In this document: piece after piece, positions 45,911 to 53,143 of the stretch
Layout of the letters: every line of letters starts with the position of its first letter
Position numbering within the stretch: the first letter of the stretch is position 1
Assembly (NCBI RefSeq): GCF_004078635.1
Contig: NZ_RZNB01000007.1
Location: forward strand, 124,001 to 188,000
Reading direction: 5' to 3'
Length of the DNA: 64,000 bases
Source of the DNA: Labedella phragmitis
GTDB taxonomy: Bacteria; Actinomycetota; Actinomycetes; Actinomycetales; Microbacteriaceae
Program-made: the position numbers and the translations under genes
Notes under the pieces: model-generated
What the model was told of the DNA's origin: nothing
Database searches by the model: none
What the model saw: only the letters and a program-made list of their open reading frames with translations

Positions 45911-46396
45911 GATGGCGACTGCTCGCCACCGGCGGTCGACGCCCTCGAGGCGGATCGCGATCGCTCGGCTGCGGCGCCGTGAATGTGCGACGACGACACC
46001 CTCGACGATGCCGTCACGAGGGCTCGTGGCGATGACGCTGCCGATGCGGAGGACGGGACGCGCGATGGGTGTGCCTGAGAGGGATCGGGCGCGCTTCGCG
46101 AGGAGCGACCGGCGCAGGATGGTGCGGTAGACGTCCTCATTGACCCATCGAGCGAGTTGCTCGAGTTCTCGAGCACCGGCCAGCACCTCCACGACGCAAC
46201 GGGCCAGGTTCTCGAGGAGCGGAGCCGGGTCGGGCAGCTCCGAGGACGGCGTCGACTGGCGTCCGAAGAAGCGGTCGATGTCGAATGGCTCGCCGCGACG
46301 AGGGCGAGCGGATGGAGCGGCGGAGCCGGTCGCGGGCGCGACGGGAGACACCGGTGGTCGGAGGCCCGACGAGCGGGCAGATGATGCAGATGACAT
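45899..46396 (-). CDS. Rv3235-like family protein
   Basis: This 165-residue protein belongs to the small actinobacterial family found near secA (Rv3235 in Mycobacterium). The first 55 residues are Ser/Pro/Arg-rich and probably disordered; the conserved part starts at LARCVVEVLAGARELEQLARW (quoted in part) and ends with RRWRAVAIHVL. The function is unknown; the fold resembles a small alpha-beta domain. ATG 46396 is the best start, but the frame is open to 47032, so the N-terminus is uncertain. The last codons are duplicated after the stop. Confidence 0.72.
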   Translation of the reverse strand: MSSASSARSSGLRPPVSPVAPATGSAAPSARPRRGEPFDIDRFFGRQSTPSSELPDPAPLLENLARCVVEVLAGARELEQLARWVNEDVYRTILRRSLLAKRARSLSGTPIARPVLRIGSVIATSPRDGIVEGVVVAHSRRRSRAIAIRLEGVDRRWRAVAIHVL

Positions 46397-46984
46397 GCAG
46401 GATCCCGATTTCCGGATGCCCGCGAGCCGCCGATCGGCGCCGATCAGCCGCGATCGATCCGGCCGACCTCGCGCCTCGGGGGCGTCGATGGTCGTTGGGG
46501 AGCACCCTGAAGAGGCTGCTCGGCAGCTCGTCGGGGTAGGACCGTACGCTCCGCACGGGTGCGGGAGTGCGTCGGCGCTCCTCTGGAGTCGATGTGGCTG
46601 TCTGGCGTGTCGGGAAGGACCGCGGGCTCGATGTGCGTGAAGAGACAGTCCCCGCATGGCGGGGTCCGGCGAGTGGCGATCGTGCGACCGTCGCTCAACC
46701 GGTGGCAGCGCCTCGCCCCCCAAATCGGCGCGCGTCTGCATCAACTTTCGCCCCCCGTTCGGGGGTGCTGCGGCCCACGCTAGCGTATGAGCCAGACCCT
46801 CCCTGCAGAGCCCGGCTCGGGCCTGTGGAGAATATACCGACGGGCTCGAGGGGCGACAATGGTCCCCCCTCTCCCCGTATCGGGGGGTCGGCATCGACCC
46901 GGAGCCGCTTGGGGAGAAGGGCCCCGCCTCGATCACCGCCGTCGGTAGCCTGACCAGGGCGTGGGAGGGGAGGGGAGGGGATCG
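46397..46984. other. 588-bp divergent intergenic region with several hairpins
   Basis: I see no convincing protein gene here; the open frames on both strands lack starts with ribosome sites or family likeness. The region holds a 14-bp palindrome GATCGGCGCCGATC (46432-46445), hairpins CCCCC-GTTC-GGGGG (46752-46765), CCCCCC/GGGGGG (46864-46887) and GGGTCG-GCAT-CGACCC (46885-46900), and the 10-bp palindrome ACGCTAGCGT (46777-46786). The right part may be a structured leader or small RNA. Confidence 0.5.
46946..46951 (+). promoter_or_regulatory. -10 box TAGCCT upstream of the 46985 gene
   Basis: TAGCCT ends 9 nt before GTG 46961, an in-frame upstream start, and 33 nt before ATG 46985, which has a purine-rich ribosome-binding site. 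Either start could be used. Confidence 0.45.
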
Positions 46985-47575
46985 ATGCGATGGGACGACC
47001 TGTTCGACGACCTCGAGAGTCAGCTCGAGCACGAGCGCGACGCGGAGGAGCGCGACGAGCGAGCCGACGAGGAGCGGGTCCGGATCGGCCGGCTGCTCCT
47101 TCGTGAACGGGTCGAAGCGCTCACCCTCGGTTCGCGCGGCAGCGCCACCATCACCCTCGAGCTCGGCTCGGAACGCCTCGTCGTTCGGCCGACGACGATC
47201 GGTCGCGACTGGGTGTCGGGTGAGACAGCCGTGGCCGGAACGCGGTCACGAGGATGCATCATCCCCGTCGCGGCGATGACGGGCGTCGTCATCCCGCCGT
47301 CAGAAGTCGCCAGAAGCCTCGGGGTCCTGCCGACGGCCGGAGCCCCCCGGGTGTCCGACCGCATCGGGTTCGCGTTCGTCCTCCGCGACCTCTGTCGACG
47401 CCGGGTGACGACCGAGATTCACACGACCGGGGGAGTGCGGACCGGGACGATCGACCGGGTGGGGCGCGACCATCTCGACCTCGCGGTCCACGCGCTCGGC
47501 GAGGCCCGGCGGCAGCGGAACGTGACCGATGTGCTGATTCTTCCCTTCGCCGCGGTGCGGCGGGTCATGCTCTGA
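46985..47575 (+). CDS. hypothetical protein with acidic coiled N-terminus
   Basis: I do not recognise a named family. The 196-residue protein starts with a highly charged helix (WDDLFDDLESQLEHERDAEE, continuing to residue 45). A beta-rich domain follows with RGSATITLELGSERLVV and two internally similar segments (residues about 60-110 and 145-195, each with a TxxG...DxVGRDHLDL or VRP..IGRDWVSG-like strand pair), suggesting a duplicated small barrel. ATG 46985 has GGGGAGGGG upstream. It precedes BldC-like, SAF and CpaE-like genes, a grouping conserved in relatives to my recollection. Confidence 0.65.
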   Translation: MRWDDLFDDLESQLEHERDAEERDERADEERVRIGRLLLRERVEALTLGSRGSATITLELGSERLVVRPTTIGRDWVSGETAVAGTRSRGCIIPVAAMTGVVIPPSEVARSLGVLPTAGAPRVSDRIGFAFVLRDLCRRRVTTEIHTTGGVRTGTIDRVGRDHLDLAVHALGEARRQRNVTDVLILPFAAVRRVML

Positions 47576-47637
47576 CGTCGTCCACCGACGCGCCGCATCC
47601 CGGTCGGCCGCTGGGGAAGCGGAGGGCGGTCCGGACC

Positions 47638-47925
47638 TCAGCGTCGGAGGGCCGAGGCGTCGCGCGAGTCGGCGATGTCCACGACGCTCGCGTTCGCGAT
47701 CTCGCGCCAGAGTCCCATGCGCCTCGACTCCTCGTACTTGCCGGCGATGAAACCCTCGAGCGCCGTTCGTTCGATCCGCCAGCGCCGAGGGCGTCCCACG
47801 CGGATGGCCGGAAGCTCCGCCGTCCTGACGAGTTCGAGCACCTCCTCGGACGAGATGTTCAGGATCTCCGAGGCATCGACGACGGTCAGGAATCGACCGA
47901 TCGAGTCTGGGGATACCTGGTCCAT
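47638..47925 (-). CDS. small helix-turn-helix (excisionase/BldC-type) protein
   Basis: This 95-residue protein has a MerR/excisionase-like winged helix at residues 12-60: LTVVDASEILNISSEEVLEL, then the wing LPAIRVGRPRRWRIERTALE. Such proteins bind DNA cooperatively as small developmental or housekeeping regulators; BldC of Streptomyces is a known relative by fold. A CATACT -10 box lies 7 nt before ATG 47925. It is oriented against its neighbours. Its target is not evident. Confidence 0.85.
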   Translation of the reverse strand: MDQVSPDSIGRFLTVVDASEILNISSEEVLELVRTAELPAIRVGRPRRWRIERTALEGFIAGKYEESRRMGLWREIANASVVDIADSRDASALRR

Positions 47926-47932
47926 GCCTCCC

Positions 47933-47938
47933 AGTATG
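47933..47938 (-). promoter_or_regulatory. -10 box CATACT, leaderless start at 47925
   Basis: CATACT (minus strand) ends 7 nt before ATG 47925. The spacer GGGAGGC looks like a ribosome-binding site but is too close to the ATG to serve as one. Confidence 0.4.
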
Positions 47939-48049
47939 GAGCGGTGGGCCGCACGAGGCGGGGCTTGTGGATAACATTCGGCCCGCAGGACCGGCCCTTG
48001 GCACGATGGCTCCGGCGCGGGGGACGTGCCGGGACGGGGGACCGGAATC

Positions 48050-48685
48050 ATGAGTGCGCGACCACCGAAGAGAAGACGGTTTCCGCGATCCGTCGACGTC
48101 CGACTCCTGGTCGGCATCGTCCTCGTCGCGGCGTCGATCGGCGGCGTCTGGGCCGTCGTCGCCGCAGCCGACCGATCGGTTCCCGTGTACGCCGCGGCCT
48201 CCACCATCGTCGCGGGTGACGCCGTCGGGAAGGACGACTTCGTCGTCGAACAGGTGTCGCTCGGGCGGGCGGGCGATCTCTACGCTGCTCCCGGCAGTCT
48301 CGGCGACGGGCTCGTGGCCACGCGGACGGTCCTCGCAGGCGAACTCATGCCACGGGAGGCGCTGTCGTCATCGCATGATCTCGCGCGAGCGCCGGTCGTC
48401 GTGACGGTCGCGGGAGAACTCGCCGAACGGGTCACGGAGGGGCGGGAGGTGGATGTGTGGACCTCGAGCACGGGAGACGGCGACGAGGCCGTGGGGGCTC
48501 CGCCGTCGGTGCTCGTCTCGGGAGCGCTCGTCATGCGGATCGTGAAGGAGGAGAGCCTCGTGGCCGGGTCCTCGGAGGTATCGGTGGAGCTGTCCGTCCC
48601 GGACGGAGCCGTCGCCGTGCTCCTCGCCGCCACGGCGGCCGGTGATTCGCTCACTCTCGTGCCCGTCGACGGAGGGACGGAATGA
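48050..48685 (+). CDS. SAF domain membrane-anchored protein (CpaB/RcpC-like)
   Basis: This 211-residue protein has one N-terminal helix (residues 18-42, LLVGIVLVAASIGGVWAVV) and a periplasmic-side SAF domain (about 48-110: YAAASTIVAGDAVGKDDFV, ATRTVLAGELMPREAL), then a beta-rich RcpC-like region. In Tad/Flp pilus systems CpaB/RcpC proteins with this layout form the envelope-spanning part. It overlaps the CpaE-like ATPase gene by ATGA, but no pilin, TadA or prepilin peptidase is nearby. Confidence 0.82.
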   Translation: MSARPPKRRRFPRSVDVRLLVGIVLVAASIGGVWAVVAAADRSVPVYAAASTIVAGDAVGKDDFVVEQVSLGRAGDLYAAPGSLGDGLVATRTVLAGELMPREALSSSHDLARAPVVVTVAGELAERVTEGREVDVWTSSTGDGDEAVGAPPSVLVSGALVMRIVKEESLVAGSSEVSVELSVPDGAVAVLLAATAAGDSLTLVPVDGGTE

Positions 48686-49947
48686 GGATCGCGTTCGCCG
48701 TAGCTCGCCGGCTCGAGGACGCCGTGGTGGGTGCGCTCGTCGAGCGGGGCCATGACCTCGTCGCCCGCTTCAGCGAGGGTGACGACGTCGCGTCCCTCAT
48801 CGGTCCGCTGCTCCCGGACGTCCTCGTGGTCACGGCAGACGGGGATCGGCTGACGCGTGATGTCCTGACGGCGTGCGACGAGGCCGGTGTGCGGCTCGTC
48901 GCTCTCCTCGACGGCGAGGTGTCCCGCCGCATGGCGGCCTCGCTCGGCGTCTACGACGTCATATCGGTCGACGCCCCGATCGACGATCTCGACGAGGTCG
49001 TCGTCGGCGGTTCCGTCGCGGCGCGGTCCCGCGCGAGAGCCGGCGGCATCGTCGCCGTCTGGGGGCCGAGCGGTGCTCCGGGTCGCACGACCATCGCCGT
49101 CACGATCGCCCACGAACTCGCACGCACGGGAGCTACCGTCGCCCTCGTGGACGCCGACACCGTGGGAGCATCCATCGCCCCGGCGCTCGGGATGCTCGAC
49201 GAGGCGCCGGGGCTCGCGGCCGCGTGTCGGCTCGCCGGACACGACGCCCTCACGCCTGCCGAGCTCGACAGGGTCGCACGGGAACATCCCGTCGACGACG
49301 GTCGTTTCGCCGTGCTCACCGGGATCACCCGTGCCTCGCGCTGGCCCGAGCTCTCCGCCGACCGGATGACGACGACCCTCGCCGCGTGCCGCTCGTGGGT
49401 CGACCACGTCGTCGTCGATGTCGGGTTCTCCCTCGAGGACGACGAGGAGCTGTCGAGCGACCTCTTCGCGCCCCGTCGGAACGCGGCGACGGTCGCCTCT
49501 CTCCGGGCCGCCGATCGTGTTGTCGCGGTCGGCGGGGCCGACCCGATCGGCGTGAGTCGGTTCATCCGGGCACACGCCGATCTGCGCGAGGTGGTCGGTC
49601 CGACGACGGTCGACGTCGTGATGAACCGGGTGAGGTCGTCGACCGTCGGCGTCGGGGCCGGACACCAGCTCCTGACGACTCTCCGGCGGTTCGCCGGTGT
49701 CGATGACGCGGTGCTGGTCCCGAACGATTCCCGGACGGCCGATGCCGCGCTCCTCGAGGCGCGTCCGATGGGGGAGGTCTCACCGCGGTCGCCGGCGATC
49801 GCCGAACTCCGTCGCTATGCACGAGCTCACCTGATCACGGCGTCCGAGCCGCCGACCGAGGGGCGCCGCGCCGCTCGGCTCGCGCACGCGGGGGAGCGGC
49901 AACGGACGTCGTGGGGCACGCCGTTCCGCCGGAAGCGCTCGGCCTAG
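48682..49947 (+). CDS. CpaE-like P-loop ATPase with receiver-like N-terminus
   Basis: This 421-residue protein has an N-terminal pseudo-receiver region (residues 1-110) and a MinD/ParA-type ATPase domain (about 118-370). The Walker A-like loop is GPSGAPGRTT, with Arg where the MinD/ParA family has the invariant Lys before Thr, and the signature lysine is also missing; Walker A' continues as VALVDADTVGASIAP. It may bind nucleotide poorly or in a different way. It is coupled to the SAF protein, as CpaE is to CpaB, but stands without other Tad genes. The basic tail is disordered. Confidence 0.8.
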   Translation: MRIAFAVARRLEDAVVGALVERGHDLVARFSEGDDVASLIGPLLPDVLVVTADGDRLTRDVLTACDEAGVRLVALLDGEVSRRMAASLGVYDVISVDAPIDDLDEVVVGGSVAARSRARAGGIVAVWGPSGAPGRTTIAVTIAHELARTGATVALVDADTVGASIAPALGMLDEAPGLAAACRLAGHDALTPAELDRVAREHPVDDGRFAVLTGITRASRWPELSADRMTTTLAACRSWVDHVVVDVGFSLEDDEELSSDLFAPRRNAATVASLRAADRVVAVGGADPIGVSRFIRAHADLREVVGPTTVDVVMNRVRSSTVGVGAGHQLLTTLRRFAGVDDAVLVPNDSRTADAALLEARPMGEVSPRSPAIAELRRYARAHLITASEPPTEGRRAARLAHAGERQRTSWGTPFRRKRSA

Positions 49948-49950
49948 ACT
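49945..49950 (+). promoter_or_regulatory. -10 box TAGACT, leaderless GTG start of pdtaS
   Basis: TAGACT ends 6 nt before GTG 49957 and overlaps the stop of the CpaE-like gene. No ribosome-binding site is visible. Confidence 0.6.
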
Positions 49951-49956
49951 GGGACC

Positions 49957-51450
49957 GTGTCGACGCTCAGTGATTTGGTACTCGCCCAGGGCCGTTCGGG
50001 GGAGGACGACGTCAACTGGCTGCACATGCTCGTGCAGGACGCCCAACTGCTCGCCGATCTCGCGTTCGCGGACATCGTGCTGTGGGTGCCGACGACCGAC
50101 GACAGCTTCGTCGCCGTCGCCCACTACCGTCCGTCGAGTGCGGCGACCCTGTTCTATCGCGACTTCGTCGGCCAGCGCATCAAGCAGCAGTGGCGGAGCC
50201 AGGTCACCGAGGCGTTCGAGACCGGGATCATCGTCGACTCGTCCGCTCCCGACTGGTACGAGGAGACGCCGACACGAGTGCGCGCGGTTCCCGTCCTGAG
50301 GCGCTTGCGCTCGTCGCACCCGGAGACGACGGACGCGCCGATCGCCGTCCTCACACGGCACACGAACCTCGGTGAGGCGCGCACCCCGAGCCGTCAGGAG
50401 TTGACGTTCAACGCACTCGCCGGCGAACTGTTCACCATGATCGCCGCCGGCGACTTCCCCGATCTGTCGGCGCCGGCCGGCCCGCGCCGCGGAGCGCCGC
50501 GCGCGTCTGACGGCCTCATCCGGCTCGACGTCGAAGGCACCACGACGTTCGCGAGCCCGAACGCCCTCTCGGCGTTCAACCGCATGGGTTTCGTCGAAGA
50601 ACTCGAGGGCGAGTCGCTCGCCGAGGTCACGACGCGGATCCTCCCGTCGGAGGACCTCGTGGACGAGTCGTTGCCGCTCGTCGTCACGGGGAGGGCGCCC
50701 TGGCGGACGGACATCGAGGCGCGCGGGGTCACGGTGTCGTTGCGCGCGATCCCGCTCCGACACCACGGCACGCGCACGGGCGCGATCGTGCTGTGCAGGG
50801 ACGTCTCCGAGCAGCGGCACCAGGAACGCGAGCTCCTGACGAAGGACGCGACCATCCGCGAGATCCACCACCGGGTGAAGAACAACCTGCAGACCGTCGC
50901 GTCGCTCTTGCGCATCCAGTCCCGGCGATCCCACACCGACGAGGCACGTGACGCCCTCTCGCAAGCCATGCGGCGCGTCGCGGCGATCGCGGTCGTCCAC
51001 GACACGCTGTCGGAGGGACTGACACAGGACGTCGATTTCGACGAGGTCTTCGATCGCGTGCTCATGCTCGTCGCCGAGGTCGCCTCAGCGCACAACACGA
51101 CCGCCCACCCGCGGAAGACGGGGGCGTTCGGTGTCCTCCCGAGCGAGTACGCGACGCCGCTCGCGCTCGCCCTCACCGAACTCGTGACGAACGCCGTCGA
51201 GCACGGGCTCAACGGCCTCGAGGGTAGCGTCGAGATCGAGGCTCAGCGCAACGACGAGCGGCTCACGGTCGTCGTGCGCGACAACGGAGCAGGACTCCCC
51301 GAGGGCAAAGTCGGTTCCGGACTCGGCACGCAGATCGTACGCACCCTCATCCAGGGCGAACTGGGCGGCACGATCGACTGGCACACCGTGGTCGGCAACG
51401 GCACGGAGGTCACGATCGACATGCCGTTCCGGTGGATGAAGAACCGTTAG
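49957..51450 (+). CDS. pdtaS: sensor histidine kinase PdtaS
   Basis: Cytosolic HWE/HisKA_2-type kinase; in Mycobacterium (Rv3220c) it phosphorylates the RNA-binding antiterminator PdtaR. The 497-residue protein has a GAF domain (1-150), a PAS domain (about 175-280), the phospho-histidine box IREIHHRVKNNLQT (about 303-316) and an ATPase domain (LTELVTNAVEHG, DNGAGLPEG, GSGLGTQIV). No transmembrane segment is present. The neighbour whiB1 at 51545 reproduces the mycobacterial order. The cognate response regulator is not in this window. Confidence 0.92.
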   Translation: MSTLSDLVLAQGRSGEDDVNWLHMLVQDAQLLADLAFADIVLWVPTTDDSFVAVAHYRPSSAATLFYRDFVGQRIKQQWRSQVTEAFETGIIVDSSAPDWYEETPTRVRAVPVLRRLRSSHPETTDAPIAVLTRHTNLGEARTPSRQELTFNALAGELFTMIAAGDFPDLSAPAGPRRGAPRASDGLIRLDVEGTTTFASPNALSAFNRMGFVEELEGESLAEVTTRILPSEDLVDESLPLVVTGRAPWRTDIEARGVTVSLRAIPLRHHGTRTGAIVLCRDVSEQRHQERELLTKDATIREIHHRVKNNLQTVASLLRIQSRRSHTDEARDALSQAMRRVAAIAVVHDTLSEGLTQDVDFDEVFDRVLMLVAEVASAHNTTAHPRKTGAFGVLPSEYATPLALALTELVTNAVEHGLNGLEGSVEIEAQRNDERLTVVVRDNGAGLPEGKVGSGLGTQIVRTLIQGELGGTIDWHTVVGNGTEVTIDMPFRWMKNR

Positions 51451-51544
51451 GCGATCACGACCGCCGGGCGGATGCGATCGGCTCGAAGGGAATCGCTAAC
51501 GCGCGGCGGACGAAGGCGGCAGCGACGAGGCGCGAGGTGCCTGA

Positions 51545-51793
51545 TCAGGACGCGCGGCGCGCGCGGGCGGCGCGACGCTTGAGGGCGCGGCGTTCGTCCT
51601 CGGACAGTCCACCCCACACGCCCGAATCCTGGCCGGTCTCGAGGGCGTACTGAAGGCAGATCTCGGTGACGGTGCAGCGGCCGCAGACGGCCTTCGCCTT
51701 GTCGATCTGGTCGACGGCCGGCCCCGTGTTCCCGACCGGGAAGAAGAGTTCCGGGTCGGCGGTGAGGCAAGCGGCTTTGTCGCGCCAGTCCAT
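51545..51793 (-). CDS. whiB1: WhiB1-type iron-sulfur regulator
   Basis: This 82-residue NO-sensitive 4Fe-4S transcription factor, essential in mycobacteria, has cluster cysteines C9, C37, C40 and C46, the same positions as in mycobacterial WhiB1. It carries the GVWGGLSEDERRALKRR turn and a basic tail ARARRAS. ATG 51793 has AAGGAG 7 nt upstream. It is convergent with pdtaS. The long GC-poor-start leader upstream suggests separate regulation. Confidence 0.94.
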   Translation of the reverse strand: MDWRDKAACLTADPELFFPVGNTGPAVDQIDKAKAVCGRCTVTEICLQYALETGQDSGVWGGLSEDERRALKRRAARARRAS

Positions 51794-52164
51794 GCAGGTG
51801 CTCCTTAATTGCGGGGGAATCGACCGATGTGGTCGGAGTGGGGTCTCGCGGCCGGAACCGTCGAACGGGACGTAGGGTGACGTCGGTGTTCGTGTTCTCT
51901 CCCGACGGGCACTCCTCCTGTTGCACTCCTCCTCCACAGCGGGAGGCACAGACGATCGGATCGTTGCGGCAAGGCATGCCTCACCGTTCGAGATCCGATC
52001 GATGGGGTGCATCGATCGGATAGCGCGTGAGCGTTTCGGGGGAAGCGGTCTCCAGGGGAGGTCCGTCAAGCGGACGTGCTCGCAACCCTGAGAGCGTCGT
52101 TTCGGCCTCCAATATGGTCGCATACTGGGTAGACCGAATCAATAGCTTTGTATGGGATTGGCCT
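51794..52164. other. 371-bp divergent region upstream of whiB1
   Basis: No recognisable gene family. On the minus strand a 35-codon frame (GTG 51912 to TAA 51805) ends inside the whiB1 ribosome-binding site; its start has only an adjacent AGGAGGA. A repeated GCACTCCTCCT (51909-51932) gives two purine-rich SD-like stretches on that strand. I see no clear -35/-10 pair. Confidence 0.4.
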
Positions 52165-52617
52165 GTGAACGCAGCATCGATGGACCACCGGGACGACTCG
52201 GGCGACCGCCTCGCCGGACCATCGACGGGCCCGTCGCGCGCGGTGCGGGTCGTCTCGGCGCTCGTGGGACTCGAGGCGATCGCCCTGGCCGCCGCGGTCG
52301 TCGTCCTCCTCATCGACGTCGTCACACTCACGCCGGCGTCCCTCGCGAGCGCCGTCGCGCTCATCGTGCTCACGGCGGTCGCCGCCGTCTGGGTCGCGTG
52401 GATCGCCGTGTCACTCCTGCGTGGCGCGAGCTGGTCGCGCGGCGGAGCACTGTTCTGGCAGCTCATCCAGCTGACCGTCGCGCTCGGGGCGATCCAGGGC
52501 GCGTTCGCGCAGCCGCTCATCGGGGCCGCCATCGCGGTACCGTCGCTCGTCGTCATCGTGCTGCTCTTCACCCGATCGGTCATGCAGCACACCCGCAGGC
52601 CCGACCGCGAAGGCTGA
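52165..52617 (+). CDS. hypothetical four-helix membrane protein
   Basis: This 150-residue protein has a short polar N-terminus and about four hydrophobic helices (starting VSALVGLEAIALAAAVVVLL, ending AIAVPSLVVIVLLFTRSV). I do not recognise a specific family; small proteins of this size lie near bcp/rsgA/aroA in relatives. GTG 52165 is chosen because TATGGG lies 8 nt upstream; ATG 52180 is the alternative, and the open frame extends to 52027. Confidence 0.65.
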   Translation: MNAASMDHRDDSGDRLAGPSTGPSRAVRVVSALVGLEAIALAAAVVVLLIDVVTLTPASLASAVALIVLTAVAAVWVAWIAVSLLRGASWSRGGALFWQLIQLTVALGAIQGAFAQPLIGAAIAVPSLVVIVLLFTRSVMQHTRRPDREG

Positions 52618-52625
52618 GTCTCGGT

Positions 52626-52648
52626 GGCCCTCGGTGGCTTTCAGGGCC
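52626..52648. terminator. short hairpin between convergent genes
   Basis: GGCCCT / AGGGCC stem with an 11-nt loop in the 46-bp gap between the four-helix protein and bcp. Confidence 0.45.
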
Positions 52649-52663
52649 TGCCGCGCCGGGCGC

Positions 52664-53143
52664 TCAGTCGAGACCGAGCTTCTTCCGCAGCATCGCGACG
52701 TGCCCGGTCGCCTTGACGTTGTAGAACGCGTGCTCGATGGTGCCGTCCGGACCGATGACGAAGGTCGAGCGCAGCACGCCCGTGACGACCTTCCCGTAGC
52801 TGTTCTTCTCCCCCCACGCCCCGTAGGCGAGGTGGACGCTCTTGTCCTCGTCTGAGAGGAGGTCGAACGGCAACGCGTCGCGATCCCGGAAGGCCGACTG
52901 CTTCTCCGGGGCGTCGCGGGAGATGCCGACGACGGTGTAGCCGGCGGCGAGCAGCGAGGCCTCGTTGTCGCGGAAGTCGCACGCCTGGGTGGTGCAGCCG
53001 GGCGTCATCGCCTGCGGATAGAAGAAGAGGATGACGCGTTCGCCCGCGAGGTCCTCGAGGGAGACGACGTCTCCGTCCTGGTTGCGGAGGGAGAACTGGG
53101 GGGCCGGCTCGCCGACGGCGAGTCGCTGGGTCACGGTGGTCAC
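52664..53143 (-). CDS. bcp: thioredoxin-dependent thiol peroxidase (BCP type peroxiredoxin)
   Basis: This 159-residue peroxiredoxin reduces hydrogen peroxide and organic peroxides with thioredoxin. It has the peroxidatic cysteine C50 in TPGCTTQACDF and the resolving cysteine C55 five residues on, the 1-Cys/2-Cys arrangement of BCP proteins. GTG 53143 shares GTGA with the rsgA stop. The operon aroA-rsgA-bcp faces sigR-rsrA, the thiol-stress sigma factor pair, which is a plausible regulatory link. Confidence 0.94.
   Translation of the reverse strand: MTTVTQRLAVGEPAPQFSLRNQDGDVVSLEDLAGERVILFFYPQAMTPGCTTQACDFRDNEASLLAAGYTVVGISRDAPEKQSAFRDRDALPFDLLSDEDKSVHLAYGAWGEKNSYGKVVTGVLRSTFVIGPDGTIEHAFYNVKATGHVAMLRKKLGLD

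Noticed and set aside
46397-47032. N-terminal extension of the Rv3235-like protein to 377 residues
   Set aside because: The extension is Arg/Pro/Ser-rich with no family likeness, overlaps the divergent gene and its promoter, and is open only because of GC content.
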